DNA of 64,000 bases. Source: Bradyrhizobium zhanjiangense (GTDB lineage: Bacteria; Pseudomonadota; Alphaproteobacteria; Rhizobiales; Xanthobacteraceae). The stretch is taken from NCBI RefSeq assembly GCF_004114935.1, contig NZ_CP022221.1, positions 1,881,001 to 1,945,000 on the forward strand, in the 5' to 3' direction. The stretch's first letter is position 1. Every line of letters starts with the position of its first letter. The position numbers and the translations under genes are program-made. The notes beneath the pieces are model-generated. The model was not told where the DNA came from. It searched no databases and saw nothing but the letters and a program-made list of their open reading frames with translations. Shown one piece after another: positions 26,143-36,253 of this stretch.

Positions 26143-26919
26143 ATGAGCGGAACTTTGCCGGCGGGGATGCGGATGAGGGGCAAGGTCTGCCTGGTGACGG
26201 GCGGCGGCAGCGGCATCGGCCGTGCCACCGCGCTACGGATGGCGTCCGAAGGCGCGGAAGCGATTTTTGTCGCGGGCCGGCGCGAGGCAGAGATCGAAGC
26301 AACCGCCGCGGCATGCGGCGAGCTCGGTGCCTTGGCCATTCCGGTCAAGACCGACATCACGCGAGAGGACGACGTCGCGCGCCTCGTCAGCACGGCCATG
26401 AAGCGCTGCGGCCGGCTCGACGTGGCCTTCAACAATGCCGGATTCCAGGAGCGCCGCGCGCCGCTGGAGGAGCAGGGCACTGATATCTACGACAGCGTGT
26501 TCGACACCAATGTCCGCGCGCTGTTCCTGTGCCTGCGCCACCAATTGCCGGCAATGCTCGCGAAGGGCCGCGGCAGCATCGTCGTCAACGCCTCCGTCAG
26601 CGGCGTGCGCAATCCCAATCCCGGCTTCTCGCTCTACTCGGCCTCCAAGGCCGCTGCGATTTCGCTAACGCGTTCGGCCGCGATGGAGAATGCCCCCCGC
26701 GGCATCCGCATCAACGCCATCGCCCCCGGCCGCGTCGTCACCGACATGATGCTGCGCGCCGGCGTCGGCGATGTCGCAACGGTGAGCGCCGGCCTGCCGC
26801 TGCGGCGGATGGGGAGCCCGGAGGAAGTGGCGGAGGCGGTGGTGTGGCTGGCGTCGGACGCGTCGTCGTATGTCGTGGGACACGTGCTCGCGGCGGATGG
26901 AGGATTTTTGGCGTCCTAG
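26143..26919 (+). CDS. short-chain dehydrogenase/reductase under MarR-type control
   Basis: A 258-residue SDR of the 3-ketoacyl reductase-like type. The cofactor motif TGGGSGIG is at residues 19-26, NNAG is in VAFNNAGFQE, the catalytic pair is in YSASKAA, and the C-terminus has VGHVLAADGGFLAS, all classical. The ATG has a GGAG site seven bases upstream. It faces a MarR gene across a palindromic operator, so expression is probably induced by a small aromatic or phenolic ligand. The substrate is not determined. Confidence 0.95.
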   Translation: MSGTLPAGMRMRGKVCLVTGGGSGIGRATALRMASEGAEAIFVAGRREAEIEATAAACGELGALAIPVKTDITREDDVARLVSTAMKRCGRLDVAFNNAGFQERRAPLEEQGTDIYDSVFDTNVRALFLCLRHQLPAMLAKGRGSIVVNASVSGVRNPNPGFSLYSASKAAAISLTRSAAMENAPRGIRINAIAPGRVVTDMMLRAGVGDVATVSAGLPLRRMGSPEEVAEAVVWLASDASSYVVGHVLAADGGFLAS

Positions 26920-26964
26920 TGGTGCATGCGAGCCAGGACGACGGTGAAGATATGGCCTGCGCTC

Positions 26965-28587
<1,623 letters not shown>

Positions 28588-28627
28588 GGTTCCGTCCCTT
28601 GTTGGCTCTCGCGCAACCAGCCCCAAC

Positions 28628-28712
28628 GTCATTGTGAGGAGCCCTTGCGACGAAGCAATCCAGACTATCTCCGCGGAGAGAGTCTGGATTGCTTCGCTCC
28701 GCTCGCAATGAC
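28628..28712. repeat. intergenic palindromic repeat (family A, copy 3)
   Basis: A family A hairpin in inverted orientation relative to the copies at 9640 and 33084: the variant arm (TGAGGAGCCCTTGCGACGAAG) is on the left and the standard arm on the right. Confidence 0.88.
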
Positions 28713-28729
28713 GAGGAGGCCGCGGTGGC

Positions 28730-29581
28730 TTACCACACCGCTGTGCCCTTCATCGTCGGCTGCCCCTCGGCATTCGCAGTCCACAGCTCCATGCCTGCCT
28801 CGGTCTCGTTGGCATTGACGGAGAACTCTGTGCCCTCGAACAGCGGCTGCACGCCACGATAGGTGAACCTCTTCGGCGCCTTGCCGCCGTGCAGTTTCGC
28901 CGCCATTTCGATGATCAGAGCCGCCTGCAACGGCCCGTGGAAGATCAAGCCCGGATAACCCTCGACCTTGGTGACGTAGTCGCGGTCGTAATGGATGCGG
29001 TGGCCGTTGAAGGTCAGCGCGGAGTAGCGGAACAGCAGCACGGGATCGGAGACATGGGTCTCGCGGTGCTGTGCCTTCGGAGGCGGGGGCGGAGCCTTTG
29101 CGGGCGCCGGCGCGCTGCTCGTCATCTCGCGATAGACGATGTCCTGCCGCTCGCGGATGGCGAGCCCGCGCGGCGAAGAGATGCTGTGCTCGACCGAGAC
29201 GAAGCACAGCGTGCCGGTCGAGCCTGACTTCACCTGTACGTCGGCAATACGCGACGTCCGCGTCGACTCGTCGCCGACGCGCAGCGGCTGCAGGAATTCG
29301 ATCTCGCCGCCGGCCCACATCCGGCGCGGCAGCGGTACCGGCGGCAGGAAGCCGCCGCGGGTCGGGTGACCGTCGGGGCCGAGCATCGACATCGGAAACA
29401 CCGGCTGCGCCAGGCACCAATGCACCGTGAACGGTGCGGCATCGCCCGCCCTGGGCTCGCCGACGTCCTGGAACAGCGTCGCGCGCAGGCCCTTCACGAG
29501 CTGCGCGGTGACGATGTCGGTGGCCTCCGTGCTGCGGCCGATCCATTGCCGCAAGTGGTCGATGTCGAGCCTCTCGGTCAT
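28730..29581 (-). CDS. MaoC/HTD2-like acyl-CoA hydratase (FAS1-like dehydratase domain)
   Basis: A 283-residue double hot-dog protein of the HTD2/mesaconyl-C4-CoA hydratase type. The N-terminal half contains PMSMLGPDGHPTRGGFLPP and GGEIEFLQPLRVGDE. The C-terminal half contains LLFRYSALTFNGHRIHYDRDY, which carries the hydratase Asp/His region. It is the last gene of a three-gene operon with a CoA-transferase and an acyl-CoA dehydrogenase. I infer CoA activation, oxidation and hydration of one dicarboxylic or branched acid. Confidence 0.9.
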   Translation of the reverse strand: MTERLDIDHLRQWIGRSTEATDIVTAQLVKGLRATLFQDVGEPRAGDAAPFTVHWCLAQPVFPMSMLGPDGHPTRGGFLPPVPLPRRMWAGGEIEFLQPLRVGDESTRTSRIADVQVKSGSTGTLCFVSVEHSISSPRGLAIRERQDIVYREMTSSAPAPAKAPPPPPKAQHRETHVSDPVLLFRYSALTFNGHRIHYDRDYVTKVEGYPGLIFHGPLQAALIIEMAAKLHGGKAPKRFTYRGVQPLFEGTEFSVNANETEAGMELWTANAEGQPTMKGTAVW

Positions 29582-29596
29582 GACGCCTCGCTCTTG

Positions 29597-30700
29597 TTAT
29601 TTCCTGGATTGGGGACGCTCGCCGATGGCGGGCACCGGGCCATACGAGCGCGTCTCGCCGACGATGATCGGCGCCGGCGCGGGATAGCTGACGCGGCCGT
29701 TCGGCGTGTCGACCTCGATGCGGCGCAGATGCGGATGGTTGGTGAGATCGGCCATGGTGTTGACCTCGGCGAACGCGATGTCGGCGTCCGAAAGCCGCTT
29801 CAGCAGCTCATCGCGCGTCATCTTGCCGAAGATATCTGCGACCGTCTTGTCGGTGAAGTCGCGGTTGCGCACGCGCTCGACCATGTTGGCGACGCGCGGA
29901 TCGCTCGGCAGATCCGGCTGGTCCAGCACCTTCGCGCAAAGCGTCTTCCACTCGCGCTCGCTCTGGATCGAGATCAGGATATCCTTGCCGTCCTTCGAGG
30001 TGAACACGCCGTAGGGCGCGATCGAGGGATGGCGCAGGCCCATGCGCTTGGGCGGATTGCCGGCTTCCGAGTTGAGCAGCGGCACGGTGCACCAATCGGC
30101 CATCACGTCGAACATGGAGATGCGGATGTCGGCGCCCTTGCCGGTGCGCCCGCGTGCGATCAGCGCTTCCAGGATCGCCGCATGTGCGGTGGCGCCGGTT
30201 GCGACGTCAACGATCGACATGCCGACGCGCGAGGCGCCGTCGGGGTTGCCGGTGATGGAGGCGAGGCCGCTCTCGGCCTGGATCAGAAGGTCATAGGCCT
30301 TGCGATGCGCGTAGGGGCCCTCATCGCCGTAGCCGGTGATGGTGCACGAGATCAGCTTGGGATAGTCCTTCAGCAGTCGCTCGCGCGAAAAGCCAAGCTT
30401 GTCCATCGAGCCCGGCTTGAGGTTCTGGATCAGCACGTCGGCACTGGCGATCAGCTTCTCCAGCTCGGCGCAGCCTTCTTTCGTTGCGAGATCGACCACC
30501 GCCGATTTCTTGCCGCGATTGAGCCAGACGAAATAGCTGCTCTGGCCCTTGGCCGCCGCGTCATAGCCGCGGGCAAAATCGCCCTCGGGCCGCTCAATCT
30601 TGATCACTTCCGCGCCGGCATCCGCCAGGCGCGAGGAGCAGAACGGCGCCGCCACCGCCTGCTCGACCGCAATCACCCTGATCCCGTCCAGTGCTCCCAT
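29597..30700 (-). CDS. CaiB/BaiF family CoA-transferase
   Basis: A 367-residue class III CoA-transferase. Family hallmarks are VIAVEQAVAAPFCSSRLADAGAEVIKIE at the start, LIQNLKPGSMDKLG, CTITGYGDEGPYAHRKAYDLLIQ with the likely nucleophilic Asp in KAYD, and a C-terminal VDTPNGRV segment. It lies 9 bases downstream of the acyl-CoA dehydrogenase and 15 bases upstream of the hydratase gene. The context suggests it activates the acid the other two then process. Confidence 0.93.
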   Translation of the reverse strand: MGALDGIRVIAVEQAVAAPFCSSRLADAGAEVIKIERPEGDFARGYDAAAKGQSSYFVWLNRGKKSAVVDLATKEGCAELEKLIASADVLIQNLKPGSMDKLGFSRERLLKDYPKLISCTITGYGDEGPYAHRKAYDLLIQAESGLASITGNPDGASRVGMSIVDVATGATAHAAILEALIARGRTGKGADIRISMFDVMADWCTVPLLNSEAGNPPKRMGLRHPSIAPYGVFTSKDGKDILISIQSEREWKTLCAKVLDQPDLPSDPRVANMVERVRNRDFTDKTVADIFGKMTRDELLKRLSDADIAFAEVNTMADLTNHPHLRRIEVDTPNGRVSYPAPAPIIVGETRSYGPVPAIGERPQSRK

Positions 30701-30709
30701 GGCGCGACC

Positions 30710-31879
30710 TCAGTACGAGCGAGGCATGCCGAGCACGTGCTCGGCGACATAGGACAGCACGAGATTGGTCGAGATCGGCGCCACTTGGTAGAGCCGCGTC
30801 TCGCGGAACTTACGCTCGACGTCGTATTCCTCGGCAAATCCGAAACCGCCATGGGTCTGGATGCAGGCATTGGCCGCTTCCCAGGACGCATCCGCCGCGA
30901 GCATTTTCGCCATGTTGGCCTCGGCGCCGCAGTCGAGGCCGGCCTCGTATTTGCGCGTCGCTTCCTTCACCATCAACTCGGCCGCACGCATCGAGGCATA
31001 GGCCTTGGCGATCGGGAACTGGATGCCTTGATTTTGGCCGATCGGCCGGCCGAAGACTGCGCGCTCCTTGGCGTAATTGGTGGCCTTGGCGATGAACCAT
31101 TTGGCGTCGCCGACGCATTCGGCCGCAATCAAAATGCGCTCGGCATTCATGCCGGAGAGGATGTAGCGAAAGCCCTTGCCTTCCTCGCCGATCAGATTCT
31201 CGGCCGGCACCTTCATGTCGGTGAAGAACACTTCCGTGGTGGCGTGGTTCATCATGGTGCGGATCGGGCGGATCTCCAGACCATTGTTCTTGGCCTCGCG
31301 CATGTCGACGATGAACACCGAAAGACCATCGGTGCGCCTCTTGACCTGCTCCTTCGGCGTGGTGCGCGCCAGCAGGATCATCAGGTCGGAATGCTCGGCG
31401 CGGCTGGTCCAGATCTTCTGGCCGTTGACGATGTAACTGTCGTTGCCTTCTTTGCGCGCGAAGGTTTTCAGCGAGGTGGTGTCGGTGCCGCTGGTCGGCT
31501 CGGTGACGCCGAAGGCCTGCAGGCGCAATTCGCCGCTCGCGATTTTCGGCAGATACTTCGCCTTCTGCTCGGCATTGCCGTGCCGCAGCACCGTGCCCAT
31601 CGTGTACATTTGGGCATGGCAGCCGCCGCCATTGCACCCCGCGCGCTGGATCTCTTCGAGGATCGCAGCCGCGGCGGAGAGCTTCAAGCCAGCGCCGCCA
31701 TATTCCTCGGGGATCAGCACCGAGAGATAGCCGGCCTCGGTCAGCGCATCCACGAAGGCCTTGGGGTAAGCCATCTCGCGATCGAGCTTGCGCCAATATT
31801 CGCCGGGAAACTGCGCGCAGAGTTTTGCGACGGCTTCGCGGATGTCGGCGTAATCTTCGCTGTGGTGTTCTTGACTCAT
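30710..31879 (-). CDS. acyl-CoA dehydrogenase
   Basis: A 389-residue acyl-CoA dehydrogenase. The middle-domain motif VTEPTSGTDTTSLKTFA and the C-terminal HGGFGFAEEYDVERKFRETR are both intact. It is the first gene of the operon with a CoA-transferase and a hydratase. A divergent LysR gene and a clear palindrome lie just upstream, so the operon is probably inducible by its own substrate or an intermediate. Confidence 0.93.
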   Translation of the reverse strand: MSQEHHSEDYADIREAVAKLCAQFPGEYWRKLDREMAYPKAFVDALTEAGYLSVLIPEEYGGAGLKLSAAAAILEEIQRAGCNGGGCHAQMYTMGTVLRHGNAEQKAKYLPKIASGELRLQAFGVTEPTSGTDTTSLKTFARKEGNDSYIVNGQKIWTSRAEHSDLMILLARTTPKEQVKRRTDGLSVFIVDMREAKNNGLEIRPIRTMMNHATTEVFFTDMKVPAENLIGEEGKGFRYILSGMNAERILIAAECVGDAKWFIAKATNYAKERAVFGRPIGQNQGIQFPIAKAYASMRAAELMVKEATRKYEAGLDCGAEANMAKMLAADASWEAANACIQTHGGFGFAEEYDVERKFRETRLYQVAPISTNLVLSYVAEHVLGMPRSY

Positions 31880-31926
31880 GGCGTTTCCAATCAGTAGCGG
31901 CAGTTAAGATAACGCCGGCCAATCCT

Positions 31927-31950
31927 CTGGCGTTGTGAAAACAACGCCAG
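31927..31950. promoter_or_regulatory. palindrome in the LysR/acyl-CoA dehydrogenase divergent region
   Basis: Perfect 10-base arms CTGGCGTTGT and ACAACGCCAG flank a GAAA centre, 48 bases from the dehydrogenase start and 55 from the LysR start. This suits a LysR recognition site serving both divergent promoters. Confidence 0.75.
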
Positions 31951-32004
31951 CCCCCTATGCTCATTTGTTATAGCGTATGGAGTAGCCTTCCAGGATTGGC
32001 AAGC

Positions 32005-32925
32005 ATGGATTTCCGTCAGCTCAGGACCTTCAGTTGCGTGGCGGAGCTCGGCAGCCTGTCCAAGGCCTCCGACACGTTGCGTGTGGCGCAGCCGGCGCTG
32101 AGCCGCCAGATCAAGCTCCTGGAACACGAGCTGCGCACCGAGCTGTTCACGCGCAACGGCCGCGGCATGGTGCTGACCGACGCTGGCCGCCTGCTGCTGG
32201 CGCGCACCTCCGGCATCGTGCGGCAGATCGACCAGATCCGCGACGACATCCAGTCGGCCAAGGGCCCGCCGTCCGGCCAAGTCGTGCTCGGCCTGGTTCC
32301 GACCGTGAGCTGCGTGCTGTCGGCGCGTTTTGCGCGGCGCTGCGTCGAGAAATTTCCCGGCATCTCGCTGCGCATCGTCGAGAGCTACAGCGGCCATCTC
32401 GTCGAATGGCTGCACCGCGGCGAGATGGATCTTGCCATCCTCTATGGACGCTCGGCCGATCTGCATCTCAATGTGCAGAGCTTGGGGCGCGACAACATCG
32501 TCGCGGTCGGCCCGCGCGGCTGTGGTCTCGCGCGCAGGAAGAGCGTCGATATCGGCTGGCTGCTGCGACAACGCCTGGTGCTGCCCAGTCATTCCCACGG
32601 CCTCCGCGCCCTGATCGAGCACGCGGCCGCCCAGCGCAAGATCAAGCTCGACGTCCAGTTAGAAGCGGATTCGTTCCGCGTGCTGACGAGCCTGGTCGAG
32701 GAGGGCCTTGGTTTCGCGCTGCTGCCGCCCTCATCCGTCCACGGCGAGGTCGCGGACGGGCGGCTGGAGACCGCGCCCGTATCCAAGCCGATGACGCGCG
32801 AGCTCATTTTTGCTTCTCCGATCGATCGTCCGGCCTCGACGGCCTCGCTCGCCATTACCGCGCTTCTGCGCGAGGAAGTCGCCGCCTGCCGCAAGGAAGG
32901 GGTGTGGGACATCAGGCTCGCTTGA
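32005..32925 (+). CDS. LysR family transcriptional regulator
   Basis: A 306-residue LysR regulator. The N-terminal helix-turn-helix reads MDFRQLRTFSCVAELGSLSK then RVAQPALSRQIKLLE, and the rest is the periplasmic-binding-like ligand domain. The start was set at MDFRQL, the canonical LysR beginning; an in-frame ATG 16 codons earlier would add untypical residues. It is divergent from the dehydrogenase/CoA-transferase/hydratase operon and is its likely regulator. It resembles the NAC/CynR branch in its first domain, but the ligand is unknown. Confidence 0.93.
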   Translation: MDFRQLRTFSCVAELGSLSKASDTLRVAQPALSRQIKLLEHELRTELFTRNGRGMVLTDAGRLLLARTSGIVRQIDQIRDDIQSAKGPPSGQVVLGLVPTVSCVLSARFARRCVEKFPGISLRIVESYSGHLVEWLHRGEMDLAILYGRSADLHLNVQSLGRDNIVAVGPRGCGLARRKSVDIGWLLRQRLVLPSHSHGLRALIEHAAAQRKIKLDVQLEADSFRVLTSLVEEGLGFALLPPSSVHGEVADGRLETAPVSKPMTRELIFASPIDRPASTASLAITALLREEVAACRKEGVWDIRLA

Positions 32926-33083
32926 TCTTCGCCTCGGGGCGAGGGAGCGCACCGAACGCTGCCGCGCCAGCGGTTTAGGGCACAAGCCCGCAGCCGGCCC
33001 TTCGCATCTTGAGCGAGCTGTCATGCCGGAATTTTATAGCTGGCGGGCGTCAACGCGCCGCGGCTACGAGTGTGCAAAACCTC

Positions 33084-33168
33084 GTTATTGCGAGCGCAGC
33101 GAAGCAATCCAGAATCCCTCCGCGGAAAGACTCTGGATTGCTTCGTCGCAAGAGCTCCTCGCAATGAC
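33084..33168. repeat. intergenic palindromic repeat (family A, copy 4)
   Basis: A family A hairpin between the LysR gene and the convergent P450 gene. Left arm GCGAGCGCAGCGAAGCAATC; the variant right arm is as in the copy at 9640. Confidence 0.88.
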
Positions 33169-33181
33169 GGAGATGGGGCCA

Positions 33182-34456
33182 TCACCCCGGAATCCGCACC
33201 GGAAGCGACTCATACCCCTTGATGAAGCTCGAATAGATCCGCTTGGGCTCGCCGACCACCTCGATACGGTCGAAGCGCTTCAGCATCTCCTCCCAGACGA
33301 TGCGGAGCTGAAGCTCGGCAAGGCGCATGCCGACGCAGCGGTGGATGCCGAAGCCGAAGGAGAGGTGGGTGCGCGGCCGCGGACGGTCGATGATGAAGTC
33401 GTTCGGCCGCTCGAACATCTCCTCGTCGCGGTTGCCCGAGACGTACCACATCACGACGCGGTCACCCTTGCGGATCGGCTTGCCGCCGATCTCGGTGTCG
33501 GCAAGCGCGGTGCGCCGCATATGCGCCAGCGGAGTCTGCCAGCGGATCACCTCCGGCACCATGGAATCGATCAGCGCCGGATTGGCCCGCAACTTGTCGT
33601 ACTGCTCGGGGTTCTCATTCAGCGCCAGCACCGAGCCGGTCATGGTGTTGCGCGTGGTGTCGTTGCCGCCGACGATGAGCAGGATGATGTTGCCCATGAG
33701 ATTGTCGGGATCCATGAACCGCGTGGCATCGTTGTGCGCCATCAGCGACAACAGGTCATTGCGCGGCGCGGAATTGACGCGCTCGTTCCACAGCTTCGAC
33801 ATGTAGGCATAGCACTCGTCCATCTCGCGGCGGCGCTCCTCGGCGGAGGCGACGATGCCGCTCTTGGGCAGCGCGGTGGAGACGTCGGACCAGCGCGTGA
33901 GCTTGCGCCGCTCCTCCCAGGGGAAGTCGAACAGGGTCGCCAGCATCTGCGTCGTCAGCTCGATCGAGACGCGCTCGACGAAGTTGAAGGTCTCGTTGCG
34001 CGGCAGATTGTCCAGCACCGTCTGCGAGCGCTGCCGGATCAGTTTTGCCAGCTCGTCCAGGTGTTGAGGGGTGAACATCGGCGACACCGTCTTGCGCTGC
34101 GCCGAATGCCGGGGCTGGTCCATGGCGATGAAGCTCGGCCAGTCATAGCCTTCCGGCACGTCGCGGATCGAGATGCCGCCGAGCGTCGAGTCCGAGGAGA
34201 AGATGCCGTGATTAGTGTCGACATGCATGATGTCGTTGTACTTCACCACCGACCAGTACGGCTCGATCGGCGCGTTGGTGCAGTAATGCACCGGCTCTTC
34301 CTTGCGCAGCCGTTCGAACCACGGCCACAGCGTGTCGTCCTGGAACAGCCGGGGCGCGCCGGGGTGGAATTGTGCCAGCGGCGTCGCATAGGCCTCCTCG
34401 CGCGCCCTGCGCATGCGTTCGGCCTTGTCCACCTTAACCGGCGCTTGGATGTTCAT
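33182..34456 (-). CDS. cytochrome P450, CYP153-like
   Basis: A 424-residue soluble P450. The I-helix reads VGGNDTTRNTMTG, the K-helix contains EVIRWQTPLAHMRR, and the haem-ligand loop is HLSFGFGIHRCVG. The segment VVMWYVSGNRDEE is characteristic of CYP153 alkane/fatty-acid terminal hydroxylases. A GGAG site eight bases upstream of MNIQAP fixes the start. A second, very similar P450 lies upstream on the same strand, separated by a repeat. No ferredoxin or ferredoxin reductase gene is present next to them, so redox partners must come from elsewhere. Confidence 0.9.
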   Translation of the reverse strand: MNIQAPVKVDKAERMRRAREEAYATPLAQFHPGAPRLFQDDTLWPWFERLRKEEPVHYCTNAPIEPYWSVVKYNDIMHVDTNHGIFSSDSTLGGISIRDVPEGYDWPSFIAMDQPRHSAQRKTVSPMFTPQHLDELAKLIRQRSQTVLDNLPRNETFNFVERVSIELTTQMLATLFDFPWEERRKLTRWSDVSTALPKSGIVASAEERRREMDECYAYMSKLWNERVNSAPRNDLLSLMAHNDATRFMDPDNLMGNIILLIVGGNDTTRNTMTGSVLALNENPEQYDKLRANPALIDSMVPEVIRWQTPLAHMRRTALADTEIGGKPIRKGDRVVMWYVSGNRDEEMFERPNDFIIDRPRPRTHLSFGFGIHRCVGMRLAELQLRIVWEEMLKRFDRIEVVGEPKRIYSSFIKGYESLPVRIPG

Positions 34457-34480
34457 CGTCGTGGCTCCATTGTTTCTGCT

Positions 34481-34603
34481 CAACCTCTCCCGCTTGCGGG
34501 AGAGGTCGGCGCGCAGCGCCGGGTGAGGGTTCTATCCTCCTGGGGATTGTCCCGTTGCGGAGACACCCTCTCCCCAACCCTCTCCCGCAAGCGGGAGAGA
34601 AAG
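34481..34603. repeat. intergenic repeat (family B, copy 2)
   Basis: A full family B unit between the two P450 genes, with perfect CTCTCCCGCTTGCGGGAGAG and CTCTCCCGCAAGCGGGAGAG outer stems. Confidence 0.9.
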
Positions 34604-34608
34604 CTAAC

Positions 34609-35874
34609 TCACGCCGCAATCTTCACCGGCAGCGTCTCAAGTCCTTTCACGAAACTCGAATAGACCCGCTTGGGTTCGCCGACCACATCAATATGGTCGA
34701 AGCGCTTGAGAATTTCTTCCCAGATAATCTTGAGCTGGAGTTCGGCTAGCCGCAGGCCCACGCAGCGGTGGATGCCGAAGCCGAAGGAGAGGTGCGTGCG
34801 CGGGCGGGCGCGATCGATGATGAAATCGTAGGGCTTTTCGATCGCCTCCTCGTCGCGGTTGCCCGAGACGTACCACATCACGACCTTGTCACCCTTCTTG
34901 ATCTGCTTGCCGCGGAACTCGAAATCGGAGAGCGCCGTGCGCCGCATATGCGCGAGCGGCGTCTGCCAGCGGATCACCTCCGGCACGAAGCTGTCGAGCA
35001 GATCGGGGTTTTGGCGCAGCTTGCGGTACTGCTCCGGATGCTGGCTCAGCGCGAGAAGCGAGCCCGACATGGTGTTGCGGGTGGTGTCGTTGCCGCCGAC
35101 GATCAAAAGGATGAGATTGCCGAGGAAGTTCTTCGCGTCCATGTCGCGCGTAGCAGTGCCATGCGCCATCATCGACAAGAGGTCGCTCTTCGGCGGCTGC
35201 GCGATGCGCTCTTTCCAGAGGCGAGAGAAATAGGCCGCGCATTCGGTCAGCTCGGCCTGCCGTTCGTCCTCGGTCGCGACGAGGCCGTCAGGGCCGGGAA
35301 TGGTGGTGGCGATGTCGGACCAGCGCGTCAGCTTGCGGCGGTCCTCCCAGGGGAAGTCGAACAGCACCGCTAGCATCTGCGTGGTGAGCTCGATCGAGAC
35401 CCGGTCGACCCAGTCGAACACCTCGCCACGCGGCAGGTTGTCCAGGCACTCGGCCGAGCGCTTGCGGATGTTCAGCGCGAGATTGTCCAGATGCGTCGGC
35501 GTGAACATCGGCGCCACGGTCTTGCGCTGCGCCGCATGCCGCGGCGGGTCCATCGAGATGAAGCTCTCGCGACGCAAGTCCGGATCGATGTCGCGGATGG
35601 TGATGCCGCCGAGCGAGGAGGCCGAGGAGAACACCGAATGATTGGTCTCGATCTCCATGATGTCGTTGTAGCGCGTCACCGACCAATACGGCCCGAACAT
35701 CGAGTTCTTGCAGTAGTGCACCGGATCTTCCCGGCGCAGGCGGTCGAAATAGGGCCAGAAGGTATCGGTCCTGAACAATTCAGGATCGCCCGGATCGAAC
35801 TGCTCCAGCGGCAGCGACGTGGCGCGTGCGCGAAGTGCGTCGAGCGTGGCGGCGCTCTCGATGGTCCCATGCAT
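34609..35874 (-). CDS. cytochrome P450, CYP153-like (tandem paralogue)
   Basis: A 421-residue P450 closely related to its downstream neighbour. It has the same I-helix VGGNDTTRNTMSG, the same VVMWYVSGNRDEE block and the haem loop HLSFGFGIHRCVG. The N-termini differ more than the cores, as in paralogues that have split substrate ranges. The start MHGTIE has a GGGAGAG site; the frame is open 22 codons further up without one. Likely role: terminal hydroxylation of alkanes, fatty acids or terpenoids, inferred from the family. Confidence 0.9.
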   Translation of the reverse strand: MHGTIESAATLDALRARATSLPLEQFDPGDPELFRTDTFWPYFDRLRREDPVHYCKNSMFGPYWSVTRYNDIMEIETNHSVFSSASSLGGITIRDIDPDLRRESFISMDPPRHAAQRKTVAPMFTPTHLDNLALNIRKRSAECLDNLPRGEVFDWVDRVSIELTTQMLAVLFDFPWEDRRKLTRWSDIATTIPGPDGLVATEDERQAELTECAAYFSRLWKERIAQPPKSDLLSMMAHGTATRDMDAKNFLGNLILLIVGGNDTTRNTMSGSLLALSQHPEQYRKLRQNPDLLDSFVPEVIRWQTPLAHMRRTALSDFEFRGKQIKKGDKVVMWYVSGNRDEEAIEKPYDFIIDRARPRTHLSFGFGIHRCVGLRLAELQLKIIWEEILKRFDHIDVVGEPKRVYSSFVKGLETLPVKIAA

Positions 35875-36253
35875 GACCGCTCTCCCTGTGGTGAACCGCG
35901 CGTTCTCGTTGAATTCTGCGCTGCGGTATTTGATTTGCAATTACAGCCGGTTGTCTGCGCCGGAGCAAGGGAGAGTTTGCCACATCCAACCTTTGCGGGA
36001 GGTGCGTAGCCTGGATGGAGCGCAAGCGTAATCCGGGGTTCGGGCCGCCACGACCGCTGAACCGGATTGCGCTGCGCTCCATCCAGGCTACGGGACGACA
36101 GACTTGCAACGTGATCCCCCTCACGCCTCTAACGGCGGAATCGTGCAAGAAACCAACTGGAATCGGGGTAAATCGAACCCGGTCATCTTGGGGATCGACT
36201 AACCTCTGATCTATAGTTTGGCCGTAACAGATCCGCACCCCGAGGTTGCCGCC
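35875..36253. other. gene-free stretch with one repeat
   Basis: It holds the family E palindrome (36006-36092), then a less GC-rich stretch with TCTATAGTTTGG that may include the promoter of the DUF898 gene. No gene is supported. Confidence 0.55.
36006..36092. repeat. intergenic palindromic repeat (family E)
   Basis: Arms GTAGCCTGGATGGAGCGCA and TGCGCTCCATCCAGGCTAC are nearly perfect reverse complements, with a loop containing AATCCGGGGTTCGGG and GAACCGGATT. This is the only copy seen in the window. Confidence 0.85.

Noticed and set aside
29366..31897. Open frame of 843 codons on the plus strand across the CoA-transferase and dehydrogenase genes
   Set aside because: It spans two complete genes on the other strand plus their gap and shows only low-complexity His/Arg/Ala-rich sequence.
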